NCBI GenBank assembly: GCA_905250025.1
Contig: CAJNOJ010000168.1
Span: 7,512 to 71,511 of the forward strand
Direction: 5' to 3'
DNA: 64,000 nt
Source: Adineta ricciae
Taxonomy: Eukaryota > Rotifera > Eurotatoria > Adinetida > Adinetidae
The notes below the pieces were generated by a model. It made no database searches. It was given only the letters and a program-made list of their open reading frames with translations, and was not told where the DNA came from. Below are positions 11,154-26,522 of this stretch, one piece after another. Position 1 is the stretch's first letter, and each line of letters begins with the position of its first letter. Made by a program: the position numbers and the translations under genes.

Positions 11154-14100
11154 ATGTACTCATCACTTGTCTACTATTTTATGTACCGTCGTCGAAATAA
11201 ATTCATCATTCTGTTAGTAATCATATTCTGCATCTTAGTCTTTTTCCATTCGACTTCTCAGCAGAATTCGCCAAGAACTAAGAAGAGTGTTAACTTGCCT
11301 CAGAAATTAATAAATGAAAGGAAGGTACGTGTCAATCGAGATACGTACACAACACCAGAACCATGTCATGGATGTCCAGGTGAAAATGGTCAAGGTGTAC
11401 AGTTAACGGTAATACCGGCAAAAGAAAGAATTGATTGATTGGAATGGTATATTTTAGGCAGAAGAATCAGTTAATTTAGATGCAGTGATGAAAAAAGAGT
11501 TTTTCAATTTACGTGCAAGTGATAAGATTTCACTATGGAGATCAATACCAGATACTCGAGATTCGATGTATGTTTCATAGAAGAATGTTGTCTGTTGAAT
11601 GAAAATCTTTTTCTCCGCAGGTGTAAATCCGTCGAATATCCACCAGATTTACCAACAGCGTCAGTAGTAATAGTGTTTAAGAATGAGCGATGGTCACCGG
11701 TACTTCGAACAGTTTATTCTGTCTTGAATCGATCGCCGAAGCACTTGCTCAAAGAAGTCATTCTAGTGGATGATCAATCAGATATTGGTAGGATGAGAAG
11801 AACAAAACCAGTCAATTTTCGACAACGAGATGATTTGTTTTCTAGAGGAGATGGGGCAACGCTTAGACGATTATTGTGAAGAACACTTTGGTGATCTAGT
11901 GCGGGTCTTACGAGCACCAACACGGCTTGGATTAATCAAAGCGAAGAACTATGGTGGAAGAAATGGTTAGTCAGAAATCTCGGAATCATAAAAGACAATG
12001 TATTTCCTTACTTTTAGCCACCGGCGATGTGATCGTATTTCTCGATGCACATTGTGAAGCGAATACTGGATGGTAAGTAGGTCGAGTCTCGCTGTTATAA
12101 ATACAATTCACAAGATCTAGGCTTGAACCATTAGTATATCGCATTAAACAAAAGCGGACAGCTATCTTATGTCCTATCATTGACTTGATCAATGCTTTTG
12201 CTTTATCGTACCGTTCGGGTCAGCCGAATTCGATTGGAGTCTTCACGTGGTCGCTTCATTTCAGTTGGTCGGGTATTTTTCCACGACTTATAAATACACG
12301 ACAATCAAGAATCGATCCTATCTCGTAGTTGGCGTTTGATTTTTGAAGTTGTTCATCCGCTTTGTTTTACTTCTTTATCTGGTGATTGGTTATTTTGATT
12401 TTTATAGGTTAGAGCCGCTTTTATTACGAATTAAGCAAAAACGTTCAGCTATTCTGTGTCCTGGTATCGATATGATTAGTGATAGTAACATGGGTTATGG
12501 TGTAAGTAGATATGCTGACTAAGAGATCATTACAGAAACTATCATTTCGGGATTTTTCAAGGGTACGGGTGACGGGAGTGTGGGCGGATTTTGGTGGTCG
12601 TTACATTTTAATTGGATTCCAGTTCCAGCACGAATACGAAATGCACAAAAATCGAGGATCGATCCTTACCCGTGCGTGATTCTTGCATTGCTTTGTTTCT
12701 AACACAGATGTTTGATCAGTAGCTTTATTTGGTTTTTTTTTACATTACAGATCTCCAACTATGGCTGGTGGTTTACTAGCAGCTCATCGAGAATATTTCT
12801 TCGAGATTGGTGGTTACGGTAAGTCATGACATCTGAGATGTGTACCAAATGTTAAGATATTCTCTTATTTTTATTTAGACGATGATATGGAAGTAAGACT
12901 TGTTAATTTCTTTTTCGTGCCTATTAGATGCGAAAAGTATACGATTGTAACGGGACATCTTTGTTTATTTTAGTGGGAAAATTGTCATACTTTGACAGAT
13001 TCATTGTGCATGCCTTGTAGGTTCGCGAAAGTGTCTTGCAGTTCAGCTAATGCATGAGTCTCTCACACAGTCCGTTTGGACAATGTTTTTTTTATTTCCG
13101 AAGCACAATTATAAAGCGTTCGATTGAAAAACTATTAACGAAATATTGAGTATGACCGCATGTTCACATTTGCTTCAGAAACCAGTTTTTTTTGCCTTAT
13201 TCATATGAAGATTTTCGGCATTTACATAACGAATAGTTTTTTCTGCATACAATCAATGTATTTTTAGGTGTGGGGTGGCGAAAACCTGGAAATTTCCTTT
13301 CGTGTTTGGATGTGTGGTGGCAGTTTGGAATTTGTACCATGTTCTCGCGTAGGTCATATATTTCGTCCAGGTCATCCGTATAATATGACTGGAGCGAAAG
13401 GTAATTTCATTCGTTTACTTCAAAAAGCAACCGATCATTCTGTTTCTCTTAAAGGTAAAGGTGATGTTCACGGTCGAAATTCGATGCGGCTCGCAGAAGT
13501 ATGGATGGATGACTATAAACGTTTTTACTATATGCACAGACACGATCTAAAGGTAGTTGGATATCATGAGTTGTTTAGTAGAAAAGTATGTCGAGTGTAT
13601 TTTGTTTTAAAATAGGGTAAAGATTATGGTGACGTAGAAGATCGTCGAGCAATAAGAAAACGTTTAAATTGTAAATCATTCAAATGGTACTTGGAGAATG
13701 TCTTTCCTGAAAAGTTCATCCTCGATGAAAATGTTCACGGTTTCGGAGAAGTAAATCAAACGAAAATAAATGAAATCATTGAATGAAACAATTTTCTTTT
13801 CAGCTCCGAAATCCTGCATCGAGTTTATGCTTAGATACTTTAGGTAAAGACGAAAAAGGTTCGTTACAATTAGCAATATTTTCTTGTCAAAATGGTGCCT
13901 CAGCCAATCAATATTTTTCTTTAACAAAAACGGATCAATTACGCCGTGAAGATACATGTGCACTGATATCTGGACGTGGGTCAGATGGTGCAGGTGTGAT
14001 CCTATCGCAATGTGATTATTCTGATCGAAATCAGAAATGGACACATGAAAAGGTAGCATTCATTGAAAAAACATATGACGCGCTCTATATAAACTCCGTG

Positions 14101-14252
14101 TTTTTCCTTAGAATGGAACAATTGTTCATCATCCAAGCGAACTGTGTTTAGATGTTGAAGGTCTTGCCAACAACGATCAAGTGAAACTACGAAAATGCCA
14201 ACCGAATAAACGATCACAACAGTGGCTGTTCGAACATTATGCAACAACTTAA
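11154..14252 (+). CDS. GALNT: Polypeptide N-acetylgalactosaminyltransferase (GALNT)
   Basis: Golgi type II membrane enzyme that starts mucin-type O-glycosylation by transferring GalNAc to Ser/Thr. Exons: 11154-11408, 11458-11567, 11621-11787, 11846-11965, 12018-12072, then either 12121-12324 or 12408-12501 plus 12562-12671, then 12751-12818, 12879-12892 (14 nt), 13268-13552, 13616-13750, 13804-14052, 14112-14252. Either choice gives 1803 nt, 600 aa. Visible parts are a short cytoplasmic tail, a TM anchor ([14 protein letters not shown]), the GT-A catalytic core with DxH (FLDAHCEAN), the Gal/GalNAc-T motif [17 protein letters not shown] with VGHIFR, and a C-terminal ricin-B lectin domain ([23 protein letters not shown]). 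The start follows a TTTCAG acceptor directly. The stop of the upstream hydrolase gene is only 120 nt away. Confidence 0.96.
12121..12324 (+). other. GALNT: Duplicated alternative exon of GALNT
   Basis: This 204-nt open exon encodes a full alternative to the segment encoded by 12408-12501 plus 12562-12671, also 204 nt. It starts with the same phase after the TGG tryptophan codon and ends with the same phase before the SPTMAGG exon. The two 67-residue products align with no gap and about 52% identity. Both begin LEPL, both contain RIKQKR, AILCP and WSLHF, and both end SRIDP. The copy has no intron where the other has one. Mutually exclusive splicing is the natural reading, but including both would also keep frame. 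Confidence 0.8.
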
Positions 14253-14791
14253 TATAATTCCATTGCACCGTCCAATAACCTATTTCTAGAGAATTCCATC
14301 TTCATGTTTAACAACAGTGCTGTAACTATTTCGTGATAAGCAACTTTTATCGATGCTGTTACTCTTTTATCTTTTCCTTTCTTGGCTTTATTTGTTTTGT
14401 TACTATTATCAATTAAATTATAATAATCTTTCTACTAAAAGCACGCGATGTCGTTGTTTGCGTCTAGGGTTCGACTGTTTATCTAGAGTGAAACGCAGAA
14501 TGTTGATTATTAGATATTTATATGTATGTATACGAACACATCGAAGGAAAGTTGCATTGCACGCATTCGAAAGACAGAAGCAAGGAAAGAAATTCGACAT
14601 TCAACATCGATTACATGTCGAATGGAGCGAATGTAAACACACACAAAAGAAAGAAAAACCAGAGAAGGTGAACGAATTTGTATGTTTCTTATTGAGCATC
14701 ATGATAAATTGAGAATATGATGTCACCGGAAATGGAATGAATTCAAAATAGATGAGAGAGAGGGAGAGAAAGAGAGACGAGGAAAACTAAA
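14253..14791. other. Convergent 3' region between GALNT and RapGAP
   Basis: About 540 nt between two stop codons. Open frames on both strands have no domain signal or splice structure. The stretch contains GA-rich runs near 14755-14780. Confidence 0.35.
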
Positions 14792-17700
14792 CTATAGATT
14801 TGCGTTTGCTTCCACCAATGGTAAGGAAGGTTTAATGGTGGCTTGGCGATGTTCCAGTTTGTCAACTTCGCTAAATTCACCTCGAACATCTTCACCAATA
14901 GAGTTGTTGATATTGTCCTGCGCCTCGCTAATGCTTGGTACCGCTGGTATTGAAGGTCTAAAATAATAACGAAGAAAAAAAATCGTTAATTCAAGCTTGC
15001 TAGAAACTAAGCATAGGAAGGAGATCGCAAATCCACACAGAGAGTATATCTACCAGGCTTCATTAAATGCTCGTATCATATACATGTCAATGAGTCTATT
15101 TAGTTTTTCATTTTATTGAAAAACATTCGGATATATCGATGAGAATAAACTTACTTGGTCGTTGTGTTAGTACTATTTTCTGGTAATGAATTTGATCGAC
15201 TTTTTGACGCTTCTTCCAAAGCGGTTGTGTTCAAAAACGTTGGTTGGGATAATACACTGAAACACAAGAACGAAATGAACGCTGTGTGAGAGAAAGATAT
15301 TTTTCGTACCTGTCATTTGGTGTGGTGTTAGAATCAGAAGTTTGGGAAGTTAGTGAACTAGATAATGGAGTTGTTGATATACTTGGGAACTTTGAAATCG
15401 GTATTCGGGGTGGAACGGGCGGTGCCGCACCTTGAGGTAATGGCGGTGGTACCGTAATTTGAGGAGGCGGTGGTGGCGCCGGACGGCCCTTCTAAGATAG
15501 AAGAAGTGAAATACTCATGAAGACAAAGTATATCACAGAAAGAAACATACCGCCGATGTTGTTCGTTTAATAGAATCTTTATTGCCTATCGGCAGTGTCT
15601 TATTATGCATAGCATTCATGTCCGGTGATGGTGGTGTAGCAGGGGATACGTCTGGACTAGTAAAATTTAAAGGTGTATTCGATGATGGAGATGGCATTGT
15701 TGATGATATCGAGCCTTGTCGACCAGAGAAGACGCCGAAGATCTTATAAAAACCACGCATTGTACGACCAGAAGTTGTACCCGGATTGTCCATGGTTAGA
15801 TTGAGGCCATGATCACCACGTGTAGTAGAACGTTGTTCAACTTGATGATTAATGCTTTCAACATCGGTTTCATTCGTTGCACACTGACCCATGCATAGTG
15901 CTTGGGAAAGTTTTCTTAGTTCTTCACGTTTCAATCGTTGTCTTTGTTCGGCTACTCGACCACGAAGGCTGGGCGATTCAATTGCTATATGTACTGAATT
16001 GAGCAATAAAGTAAGAAAATACTCTCGAAATGAACTATCACATTGATACATTCCACCGGGGGGCTGAATTGATTTGGTCATATCGTTACGATGCCAAATA
16101 CCAACCTACGAAAGTATAGCGATCATTCGTGATGACAACGAGTTAAGTTTTCATCTTACTTTATAATAAACTTGTTCGTTAATTCGATGTGGTTGGACAG
16201 TAATATATACTTGTGTGACTTTACCAGAAATGAAATCGGGTGAGAATTCCGCGTTGGGCTCTTGGAAAACAACGCAAACGAAGGCATTGCCAACAAGCCC
16301 TTTACGTTCAATACACTGTCCATTGGCTTTTGTCGATGGGATCATCGGAGCAACATTGAACATAATTTCGTGATTCTTATATTGAGCATAATAGGAATGT
16401 TCTCCGTGTAAATCATCTTTAGTATCCAGATCGCCTCGATACTTCGTAAACCCTTTCAAACGTACACACTCGGCTAGGATTTGTAGAAAATTCAATAAAT
16501 CGACAGATAAGAGGTCATTGCTGAAGATGTCGTATTCCATCGTTTGATCTGAACGTTGATAAATAAGTCCGATTTTACAGTTTTGCCTTTCGTCATTCAA
16601 TTTATCGAACGCATAAATCTTCTCATTTGCCTATTATTCAATTAAGAGGAAAAAACGCTATTTAATACAATCCTCGTTGACCACTCTTCTAACCTATACT
16701 TACTTTTGGATCGCCAATGGTTTTACACGTTTGAACTGTGGATAGATTAGCTTGATTGAACAAGACTTGCAGGATATTTTCTTCATTGGTACTATCAACC
16801 AATACAGAAACATGATCGTTACGACTCGCTGTGCTAAAATAAGAAAATTACCGTGAACGTTTTCGTTTTTCTGAAAGTAGTTTCCTGTTGTCAACAAGCA
16901 ACCAGTACATACCGAATAATTGCTCGTGCTTGGCAATGTACATCTGTGTCATCGAATGATTTTATATAAAAATATCTTAACGACGCAATAAATGGTCCTT
17001 CTTGTTCAAATTCTCCACAATAATTTGTATGAAACTAAACAAAAGCCAACCATCGTTCGCTTTCATTTCCACAGCATACAGATCTTCACTTACATATTCG
17101 AAGAAATACTCTCGGTAAATTTCTGCTACACATGTCTGTGTTTGTAATTCTAGTGTGAGCGAATGAGCTGAGTATGGTTCATTCGAACTGATCTCATAAC
17201 AGAACAACGACGTAGCAGATGAGACAGACGACGTCCGAGAATCTTCTTGTATAACTGAAGCTAACCGCTCGTTACTGACAGTTGAATTTGTTCGAGAGTG
17301 GTTCAATGCTGAATTGGATAATATCTATAAGTAAAAACACGTCAATTCTATCTATTTAGAAATACATCCATCAACTAAATAATCGAGGTCAGCTGTTATA
17401 TAGAAACAAACTTTTCTTACTCTCATCTGTTGAAGAATTCTTTTCAGAGACAACGCTGGTTGACTTTCACTTTCGGTTAATAGCATATTTTCGTACTTTC
17501 CATTGGACGAACTCAATTTCTATTTTTGTTTTGCATTGTTATATAGCATCATGTTATCTGTTTTCGGACATGACGTTATACAACGAAAACTCAGTGTATA
17601 GCATGACAAAACATTTCACTTACCATTGACGAAGGCAATTCGTTTTTCGCTCTCATCATATCATTGTGATGTAACGAGGACATACTATTGAAAGAATTAG

Positions 17701-18335
17701 TTAATGTGTTTGTGTCGTCTCTAGAAGAAAAGTTTCTTTATAGTAAAAAAAAAACACGAGAAAATGATGAACACACACACACACACATACACACTGGATG
17801 TAGTGAAGAATAATCAAGTGCGTTTAACTCTCAGCTACTGATAAAAGCAGAAAAGAATTGTTAGTTTTCTAATGAAAATGACGTTGTTTTAACAACGACA
17901 TTGTTATCATCATCATCTGCTTTTTATACCCATCGTTATAGTAACTTACTTGTTGATGTTTTTGGAATGTTTATTAGAACGAAAAGGATTTGGAAGTAAG
18001 GCACCAAAGTTGATTTGTGACGTGGAATTTCGTCGTTCGGAATTCTTGTTCTGAACTTGTTGAATGTGTGCTGGCTTCAGTTCACTGAATCGTCGATTAC
18101 GTTTGTGAGTCACTTGTTTGCATGTCATGTATGGCATGGATGATAAATCTGTTAGAATATCATCAGATGTTTCTTCTTGACTCGATGCTGTTCGATGAAT
18201 GGAATTCTTTCGCTGTTGGGAGCTTTTCAACGAAAGTCTGGAATACGGATGGTTATCCGATTGTGAGAACGCCGAATTCATGGTTTTTTTACGATAAATG
18301 TTTGCTTTGCTCGTCGAATCGATGGACATAATCAT
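14792..18335 (-). CDS. Rap GTPase-activating protein (RapGAP domain)
   Basis: Switches off Rap-type small GTPases. Exons on the minus strand: 18335-17950, 17720-17624, 17519-17421, 17324-17094, 17034-16913, 16833-16704, 16630-16160, 16105-15551, 15491-15310, 15256-15155, 14957-14792; total 2541 nt, 846 aa. The dimerisation and catalytic parts are recognisable: REYFFEYFHTNYC, then KIGLIYQRSDQT, KGFTKYRGDLDTK, NHEIMFNVAPMIP and LVGNAFVCVVFQEP. The Asn in VGNA corresponds to the catalytic asparagine thumb of Rap1GAP. The N-terminal third is Ser-rich, and the C-terminus is Pro-rich (PPPPPQITVPPPLPQ), which suggests SH3 or EVH1 partners. It resembles RAP1GAP, SIPA1 and GARNL3; no CNH or PDZ domain is visible, so the subfamily is left open. 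The intron at 17035-17093 corrects a misleading continuous frame. Confidence 0.9.
17773..17793. repeat. CA dinucleotide repeat
   Basis: Short run of about ten CA units inside an intron of the RapGAP gene, with one interruption. Confidence 0.6.
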
Positions 18336-20780
18336 AGGATGCAAAGATGCTTTCTAAAAGATATTTTTGACATCGTATTAGTTTATAAAGAGCAACTTTT
18401 CTCTTTCTTTGTTAGTGTCAATAAAAAGGAAATCTTAATGAGTTTTTCAGAAAGGGTCGTTTGTCGACAGAGAGAATTTTAAAGCAAGCTGAAATGATTT
18501 TCCTACGGCGTGCTTTTCTTCATTACCGAAACTATCACTTTTTCATCGCATACACACCCACTTACCAGTCAATCGTTTGCTCCCCATATCTACGAGTGTT
18601 TGTAACGATGCGATTTCTAGTTTTTCATCAAAATAATATAGGAATAAAGCAAATCTTCTTTCTCTTTCTGTTTTTTTTTCTCCGCCCTATCCAGCAGGGA
18701 AAAAGAGAATAGGCTGCAAGCTGCATTTTTAATATATTTGATACATTCTACTCATATTACTCTCACTTGAAAAAATAACAACAAGCAACAAAAGTGTACG
18801 AAACTGTCGAACACAATTCAATTTAACTTAATGTTAACTTCTCAACCATTAATGATATGTACATACTAGCGATCATGTTCTGCTTCAATGATCATTCGAT
18901 GATTAAAGTTCGGAGATGCATACGCATTGCGCAGGTTCATAGATGTGACACTGGCAAGATCAACTTTGCATTTTTATAGTAAAAATCACTGAGGAGGTGT
19001 GAGTATATACATATTTTGTTATTCATTGCACATTACGCTAAGAACCTATCATAGGTAACATCGAAGGTAAATATGTACACCATGTAACTCGAGCTACTTA
19101 AATGTCCATTAGTCAGATGCGTATATTGATTTATTTTCGACGTATGAGAATTACTAATCTGATTCTAAGGCGATCCAACGTATTTTTAGATTGACTGTCA
19201 GGCATAGTACCGACAGTTGGCTCTTACTTCGAGATAGGTAATCTAGACGAATGAGATGTTCGTGATGAGAGAAAGAGAGAGAGAGAGAGAAGTGTTAAAA
19301 TCGATGATGAAATACTTCAACTCATCTAAAAAATACGTTGTCCTTCTTCTTTTTTTCCATTTACATTATTTGTCAAGAACAGTTAAGAGGAAAGAGAGAA
19401 AGGTCTAGAGCCTTGAAACGTGTCACTCTATTGCAACAACTTTGCGATTGTTTGTCTAATTTCTTCTTCGTCTTCTTCGTCGCACTATTTGCACATGTAA
19501 AAAAAAGTAAATTGATTTACACAAAAATTTCTAAATAAAGCATCGAAAAAAGCGAATTCAATTAGATATATGGCGTCGATTCGTTTTAAAAATAACAAAA
19601 ATGACTTCGACATAAGGAAATCACATTTCTCACCTGTTTTTTTTTGTCATTCCTCTTGCAAATATAGTTTCATTATGATTATTATGCAAATGTAACCTTT
19701 GGAATAAACTTTTCATATGGTTATACATGAGCGTAACTCGAAATTGAATTTGAACGATGTCGTAAAACTGCTGGTAAGGCTCATAGAACATTTACAGGCT
19801 ATCAACGATACCAATCAGGATAATTAATCGAACTTCTCCAACAAGACGTATTAAACATCTAAGCAGATTAAGATCAAAAAGACAAAGTTGTCATGTTGTG
19901 GATATGATTAATCTTCGTAAGGCAAGAAATCAAAGATTTTTTTGTCGAGTTCTTTGCATTAATGCATTTTTGTAATTAAACCATGATGAGAAATGACATT
20001 TACATTCGAACCAGATTTATTTATAGTATAGTGGCATCTGTACTTCGCTCACGAGGAACACTTCATTTGATGAAGTCATAGGACTCGTATTTACATAGCA
20101 GTGTATTTGTTTAGTCATATTTCAATTGGATTTATTCGGAAAGTTGACCTTGGATTGAAAAGAAAGCAACATCAGGTGATGAAGCAAGCTGATCATTCGA
20201 AATCGATTCGTTAAAGGCTAGCGACAAGAGAAAAAACATATTGATAGAGATGCGTATCGCTGTGTCTTCCGGAAAATCCATTGATTAATTGTGAAATAAA
20301 TATTACGCAAATGTGTTCAATAAGCATCACTGTGCAAGTCACGTGTCCCAGCACATCGATACACGTTGAGGATGTACCGTGCATTTAATTTCATTCATTG
20401 AACTTTCAACGAAAGGAAATAGAATTGAAAAGATCAAGGGTATAATTGACATATTCCCAAATTTCAAGTTAATTTAGTCTGATATAGGGTAAAAATGCGC
20501 GATAAACGTAGGCGAATGAACGTTCATTACTGTAATTTTCTGTTGATATAAAAAGCACAAAATAATAGATGAAATTTTCTACGACGGACTATCGTCAAGT
20601 ATATTGCTGTGCCAAAATATCCGTTTATAGTAAATTATATGCTGCGGGTCAAAAGAGAAGTTCGCTGATACATTAGTGAACTACAATACTTATTTTTTTA
20701 CCATTGAAAAAAAGGGAGTTTTACATACAGTTATTGTTGTCATTCTTTTACAGTTCCCATCAAACGAAGACGATAGCAGT
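18336..20780. other. Longest gene-free stretch of the window
   Basis: About 2.4 kb between RapGAP and the NHL gene, the 5' ends of both. No exon with splice signals and domain content is visible on either strand. There is a GA-rich simple repeat at about 19267-19290 and several T-rich tracts. A TTTTAG acceptor-like site lies just upstream of the RapGAP ATG (18354-18359 on the minus strand). It probably holds the two divergent promoters. Confidence 0.35.
19267..19292. repeat. GA dinucleotide repeat
   Basis: About a dozen GA units with one AAA interruption in the gene-free region between RapGAP and the NHL gene. Confidence 0.6.
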
Positions 20781-22283
20781 ATGCTCATCTGGTTCATACT
20801 GGCAGCTATTCATACCCAGCTGAGAGCTGATGAATACCAGTCACTCTTTAATATATCTGATTTAGGGCAGCAGTTTTCTCCCGTAAATCAGCAAGCATTA
20901 CTCCTATCGAATATCAGTGCAGATTCTAGCTCAACTTGTCGTCAAGCATGCCATGCAAATATTTATTGCTGGATATACGATTACGATGGCCTAACAAAGC
21001 AATGCCGTTTGTTTGAAGGCGACGTCAGTACAATGGGGATTATCAGTGCATCTTCTTCACCGTTGTCAACTGTTGGTCAGATTCAACTGAACAAAGAGCT
21101 GTTTGCTAGTAGCGGATTGTCCTGTTCATTTTGTGCTAAGAGTCGGTATTTGACTTGTGTGAATTCAACTTGCCAGTGTTTAGCACGCACATATTTCGAC
21201 GGATCGATGTGTCGCAGTCAAAAGTTACTGAGCACTCAATGCACTTCGGAAACAGATTGTCGAAATGATTTAAATCTAACTTGTTTATCACGTAAACAAT
21301 GTGGACGTGAGTATTCTGAAGAACATTCTACACAGTTTAACTGTACTATGAGCTTCTTTTTTTCTTTGTATGTATTAGCAATATCGCTTCAATCTGGTAT
21401 CACTGTTGCTGGCAGTTCAAATGGGTCGTCGGGATCGACAAGTAATGCACTTTTATCTCCATTCGGCATTGCCATCGGAAGAGACGATTCACTATGGATT
21501 AGTGACGCTGGTAATTCTCGTGTGATGCGAGTGTCAGTAGGATCTTTAAATGGAACTATCGTTGCTGGAACAGGAACTTCAGGTATTGCAAGCACACAAC
21601 TGAATTTTCCATCGCATTTATTCGTTGACAATGCATCCAATATTTACGTTAGCGACACGTTGAATGGTCGAGTTATGCTGTGGCTCAACGGTTCTTCTTC
21701 TGGTTTTTCAGCCACAGGTGCAACCCGTATAGCAGGAAGAACAATAGGACTCGCTGTTGATTCGCAGAAGAATGTTTACGTGGCTGAAACAGATAATCAT
21801 CGTGTAACTAAATGGACACCGAATGCTACAACTGGCATAGTAGTTGCTGGTGCCAGTACTGTCGGTACCGACAATCAGCATCTTGCTTATCCTTTTGGAC
21901 TTTTTCTCGATGAACTGCACTCGTACCTTTATGTTGCTGACTATGGAAATAATCGTATACAAAGATTCACGCTTGGAGGATCATTAAACGGAACGACAGT
22001 AGCCGGTGGAAGTGGACAAGGCTCGAATGATAGTCAATTATATTTTCCTCAAGCGGTATGTGTATCGAAAAACACGGGCGCGATCTATGTTGCCGATACG
22101 TATAATAATCGTGTTGTCCGTTGGAGTTCTGGTGCAACAAAAGGCGTCACACTCGTTGGTGTTCCGGGAACATCTGCAACGTTATTATCGGGCCCCGGTC
22201 ATGTCGCTTTAAGCAGAAACGAAACGTTTCTTTATGTGGCAGATGTAAATAACAATCGTATCCAACGCTTTGAACTCATTTAA
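20781..22283 (+). CDS. Secreted PAN/Cys-rich protein with NHL-repeat beta-propeller
   Basis: Exons 20781-21306 and 21379-22283; 1431 nt, 476 aa. The ATG at 20781 opens a signal peptide (MLIWFILAAIHTQLRA). A PAN/apple-like Cys segment follows (STCRQACHANIYCWIYDY), then a short Cys-rich EGF-like stretch near residues 115-175. The last 300 residues hold about six NHL repeats with the typical NNRIQRF, GNSRVMRV and NNRVVRW blade ends. NHL propellers bind protein or RNA; here, with a signal peptide and many N-glycosylation sites, the protein is extracellular. The 72-nt intron (21307-21378) is in frame and stop-free, so retention would add 24 residues. No enzymatic role is evident. Confidence 0.88.
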   Translation: MLIWFILAAIHTQLRADEYQSLFNISDLGQQFSPVNQQALLLSNISADSSSTCRQACHANIYCWIYDYDGLTKQCRLFEGDVSTMGIISASSSPLSTVGQIQLNKELFASSGLSCSFCAKSRYLTCVNSTCQCLARTYFDGSMCRSQKLLSTQCTSETDCRNDLNLTCLSRKQCGREYSEEHSTQFNCTMSFFFSLYVLAISLQSGITVAGSSNGSSGSTSNALLSPFGIAIGRDDSLWISDAGNSRVMRVSVGSLNGTIVAGTGTSGIASTQLNFPSHLFVDNASNIYVSDTLNGRVMLWLNGSSSGFSATGATRIAGRTIGLAVDSQKNVYVAETDNHRVTKWTPNATTGIVVAGASTVGTDNQHLAYPFGLFLDELHSYLYVADYGNNRIQRFTLGGSLNGTTVAGGSGQGSNDSQLYFPQAVCVSKNTGAIYVADTYNNRVVRWSSGATKGVTLVGVPGTSATLLSGPGHVALSRNETFLYVADVNNNRIQRFELI

Positions 22284-22954
22284 ATCCTCTATTTCAAATT
22301 TATATACAAAAATTGAAAGTTGCTGATTTCCTAACGGTTTCTTCTTTTCTTTTTGATATATAGAAATAAATTAGAATATACCTTTGCTTCCAAATCTTAA
22401 CAATGAGAAAGACACGCGCACACATTAGCACTTGGAAAAAACCGATCACAATGAACTTGAGGACAATAACAACAGAATAACAACAGAGACATTGGAAAAA
22501 AAAACAACTGAAAAAATAATAACAAGCTAAACAAAAAGGAAAGACATACAAGAAACGAAGAATCTTGTTTTGTTTCACTTAGACAAAAAGAAATCAAGAG
22601 ATTCATCAATTGAGAGTACTGTGTTAGATAAGACCGTTGATCACTAAAAAAAAAGAAATTCGGTGGATTAAGATTTTGTTTCAAAATTCAAGTTAGTAGA
22701 ATAGTCACACGCGATGAATAAGGTCAGTAAAACAAGTGTCAAACAACTCAATTTCTCCCCGTCGAACATGATAAATCTACTGCATTCATCTAAGTTAGTC
22801 GACTGAAAGCATATTATGTTCGGGAAGCCTAATACACACACACGTGCGCGCGCGCGCATATGATTCTGTTAACGACTGGTACTGCGACGGCGACGAAAAA
22901 GTTTTTTAAATATATTTCCTATCGACAGAATGATCAGACGTTCGATCGAATAGT
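22284..22954. other. Convergent 3' region between NHL gene and S6K
   Basis: About 670 nt with no credible exon. It contains A-rich runs and an AC/GC dinucleotide repeat at about 22834-22858. It should contain both 3' UTRs. Confidence 0.35.
22832..22858. repeat. CA/CG alternating purine-pyrimidine repeat
   Basis: Alternating CACACACACG then GCGCGCGCGC-like sequence, about 26 nt, in the convergent region after the NHL gene. Such tracts can adopt Z-DNA; no function is implied. Confidence 0.5.
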
Positions 22955-25424
<2,470 letters not shown>

Positions 25425-26522
25425 TGTTTGAGTTAGCTTTCAGGAGAAATAACGACCAAAAAATCAGCTTTATATATATGAAAAGATTTGTCAGTGCATA
25501 GTTGAGATTTTCTATGCGGAATTTAAATGCCTCGATTTGAAGAAGAAAAAAAATAAAAAGCAAGACAAGATAATGGAACTATTTCGTATTGGTTAAAGAT
25601 CCATGCAATCAGAAACGCCATGTCAATGTCATCGTGTTAGAAACCGTTGTATACGTTGCCATGACAGTTGTATTCAAAATGGTGGATAAGTTTTTTTTTG
25701 TTATTGATTTTATATCGAAATAAATTACATGTAAGTTCTATCGAAGTACAAAGATCACAAGAGGCGAAGTTTCTAGGTCCGGACTTATCTTTGCTAGAGG
25801 GCGAGAAAAGAGAGACAATGCGCGCGATTCTATCGAAAAAGTGAAGTAGAGAGGCTTTCTGTTCGGATTTGTTTTTTTTTTCATTTTGAGCTTATCCTCT
25901 ATTTATACTTTTATCTAAAATGAATGATTCCGTTATAAATGTCAGCATGACCGAGTAAGTTTTATTGGCTGTGAAAAAAAATGCACTAACGGTCTAGGCA
26001 GAAGAGATTACTACTCAATAGTTGCTTTTATATTTTTAGGCTTACATGGAAGACGGATCTTCCGGATTAGAATACCTGTTATGCGTCGAATAAAACGTAA
26101 GGCGAAAGGTATCTTTAGATTAGGGAAGAAGCTTTCATGCAAGAATAATATATTTATGATTGATGAGTGCCATGTGATACAAGATCTTTTAAGTTTCAGC
26201 TTAATTCAAGTCGGATCAATCGAAATATGACGTGAACCATTCGCCCGTTCATGTGGAAAGAGAAAATTCGTCTACTGTTTACTCGAAAACGACAATATTG
26301 ACAATATCGTAGCACATATACTTTTCTTTCATCTATCTTGGTCAATATTTGATGAAAACAACATTTCCATTGTCAACATCACGATCTCGACTCGAAAAGC
26401 AAAGTTCTATAGAAATGCGCATGTTTCAACAAGTCCGCTGTTTGAACAATGTGTTAGAATGATTTTTATATTTCTAGATATCAAAAAACTTCTTGCGTGG
26501 GAGCTTTGAGCAGGATTTCTAG
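25425..26522. promoter_or_regulatory. Divergent promoter region between S6K and STPG2
   Basis: About 1.1 kb between two genes transcribed away from each other. No domain-bearing exon is visible. T-rich and A-rich tracts occur, and a TTTCTAG acceptor directly precedes the STPG2 ATG. Confidence 0.4.

Noticed and set aside
14353-14712. 119-aa plus-strand frame after GALNT
   Set aside because: Lies in the convergent 3' region, has low-complexity Leu/Tyr-rich start, no splice context and no recognisable domain.
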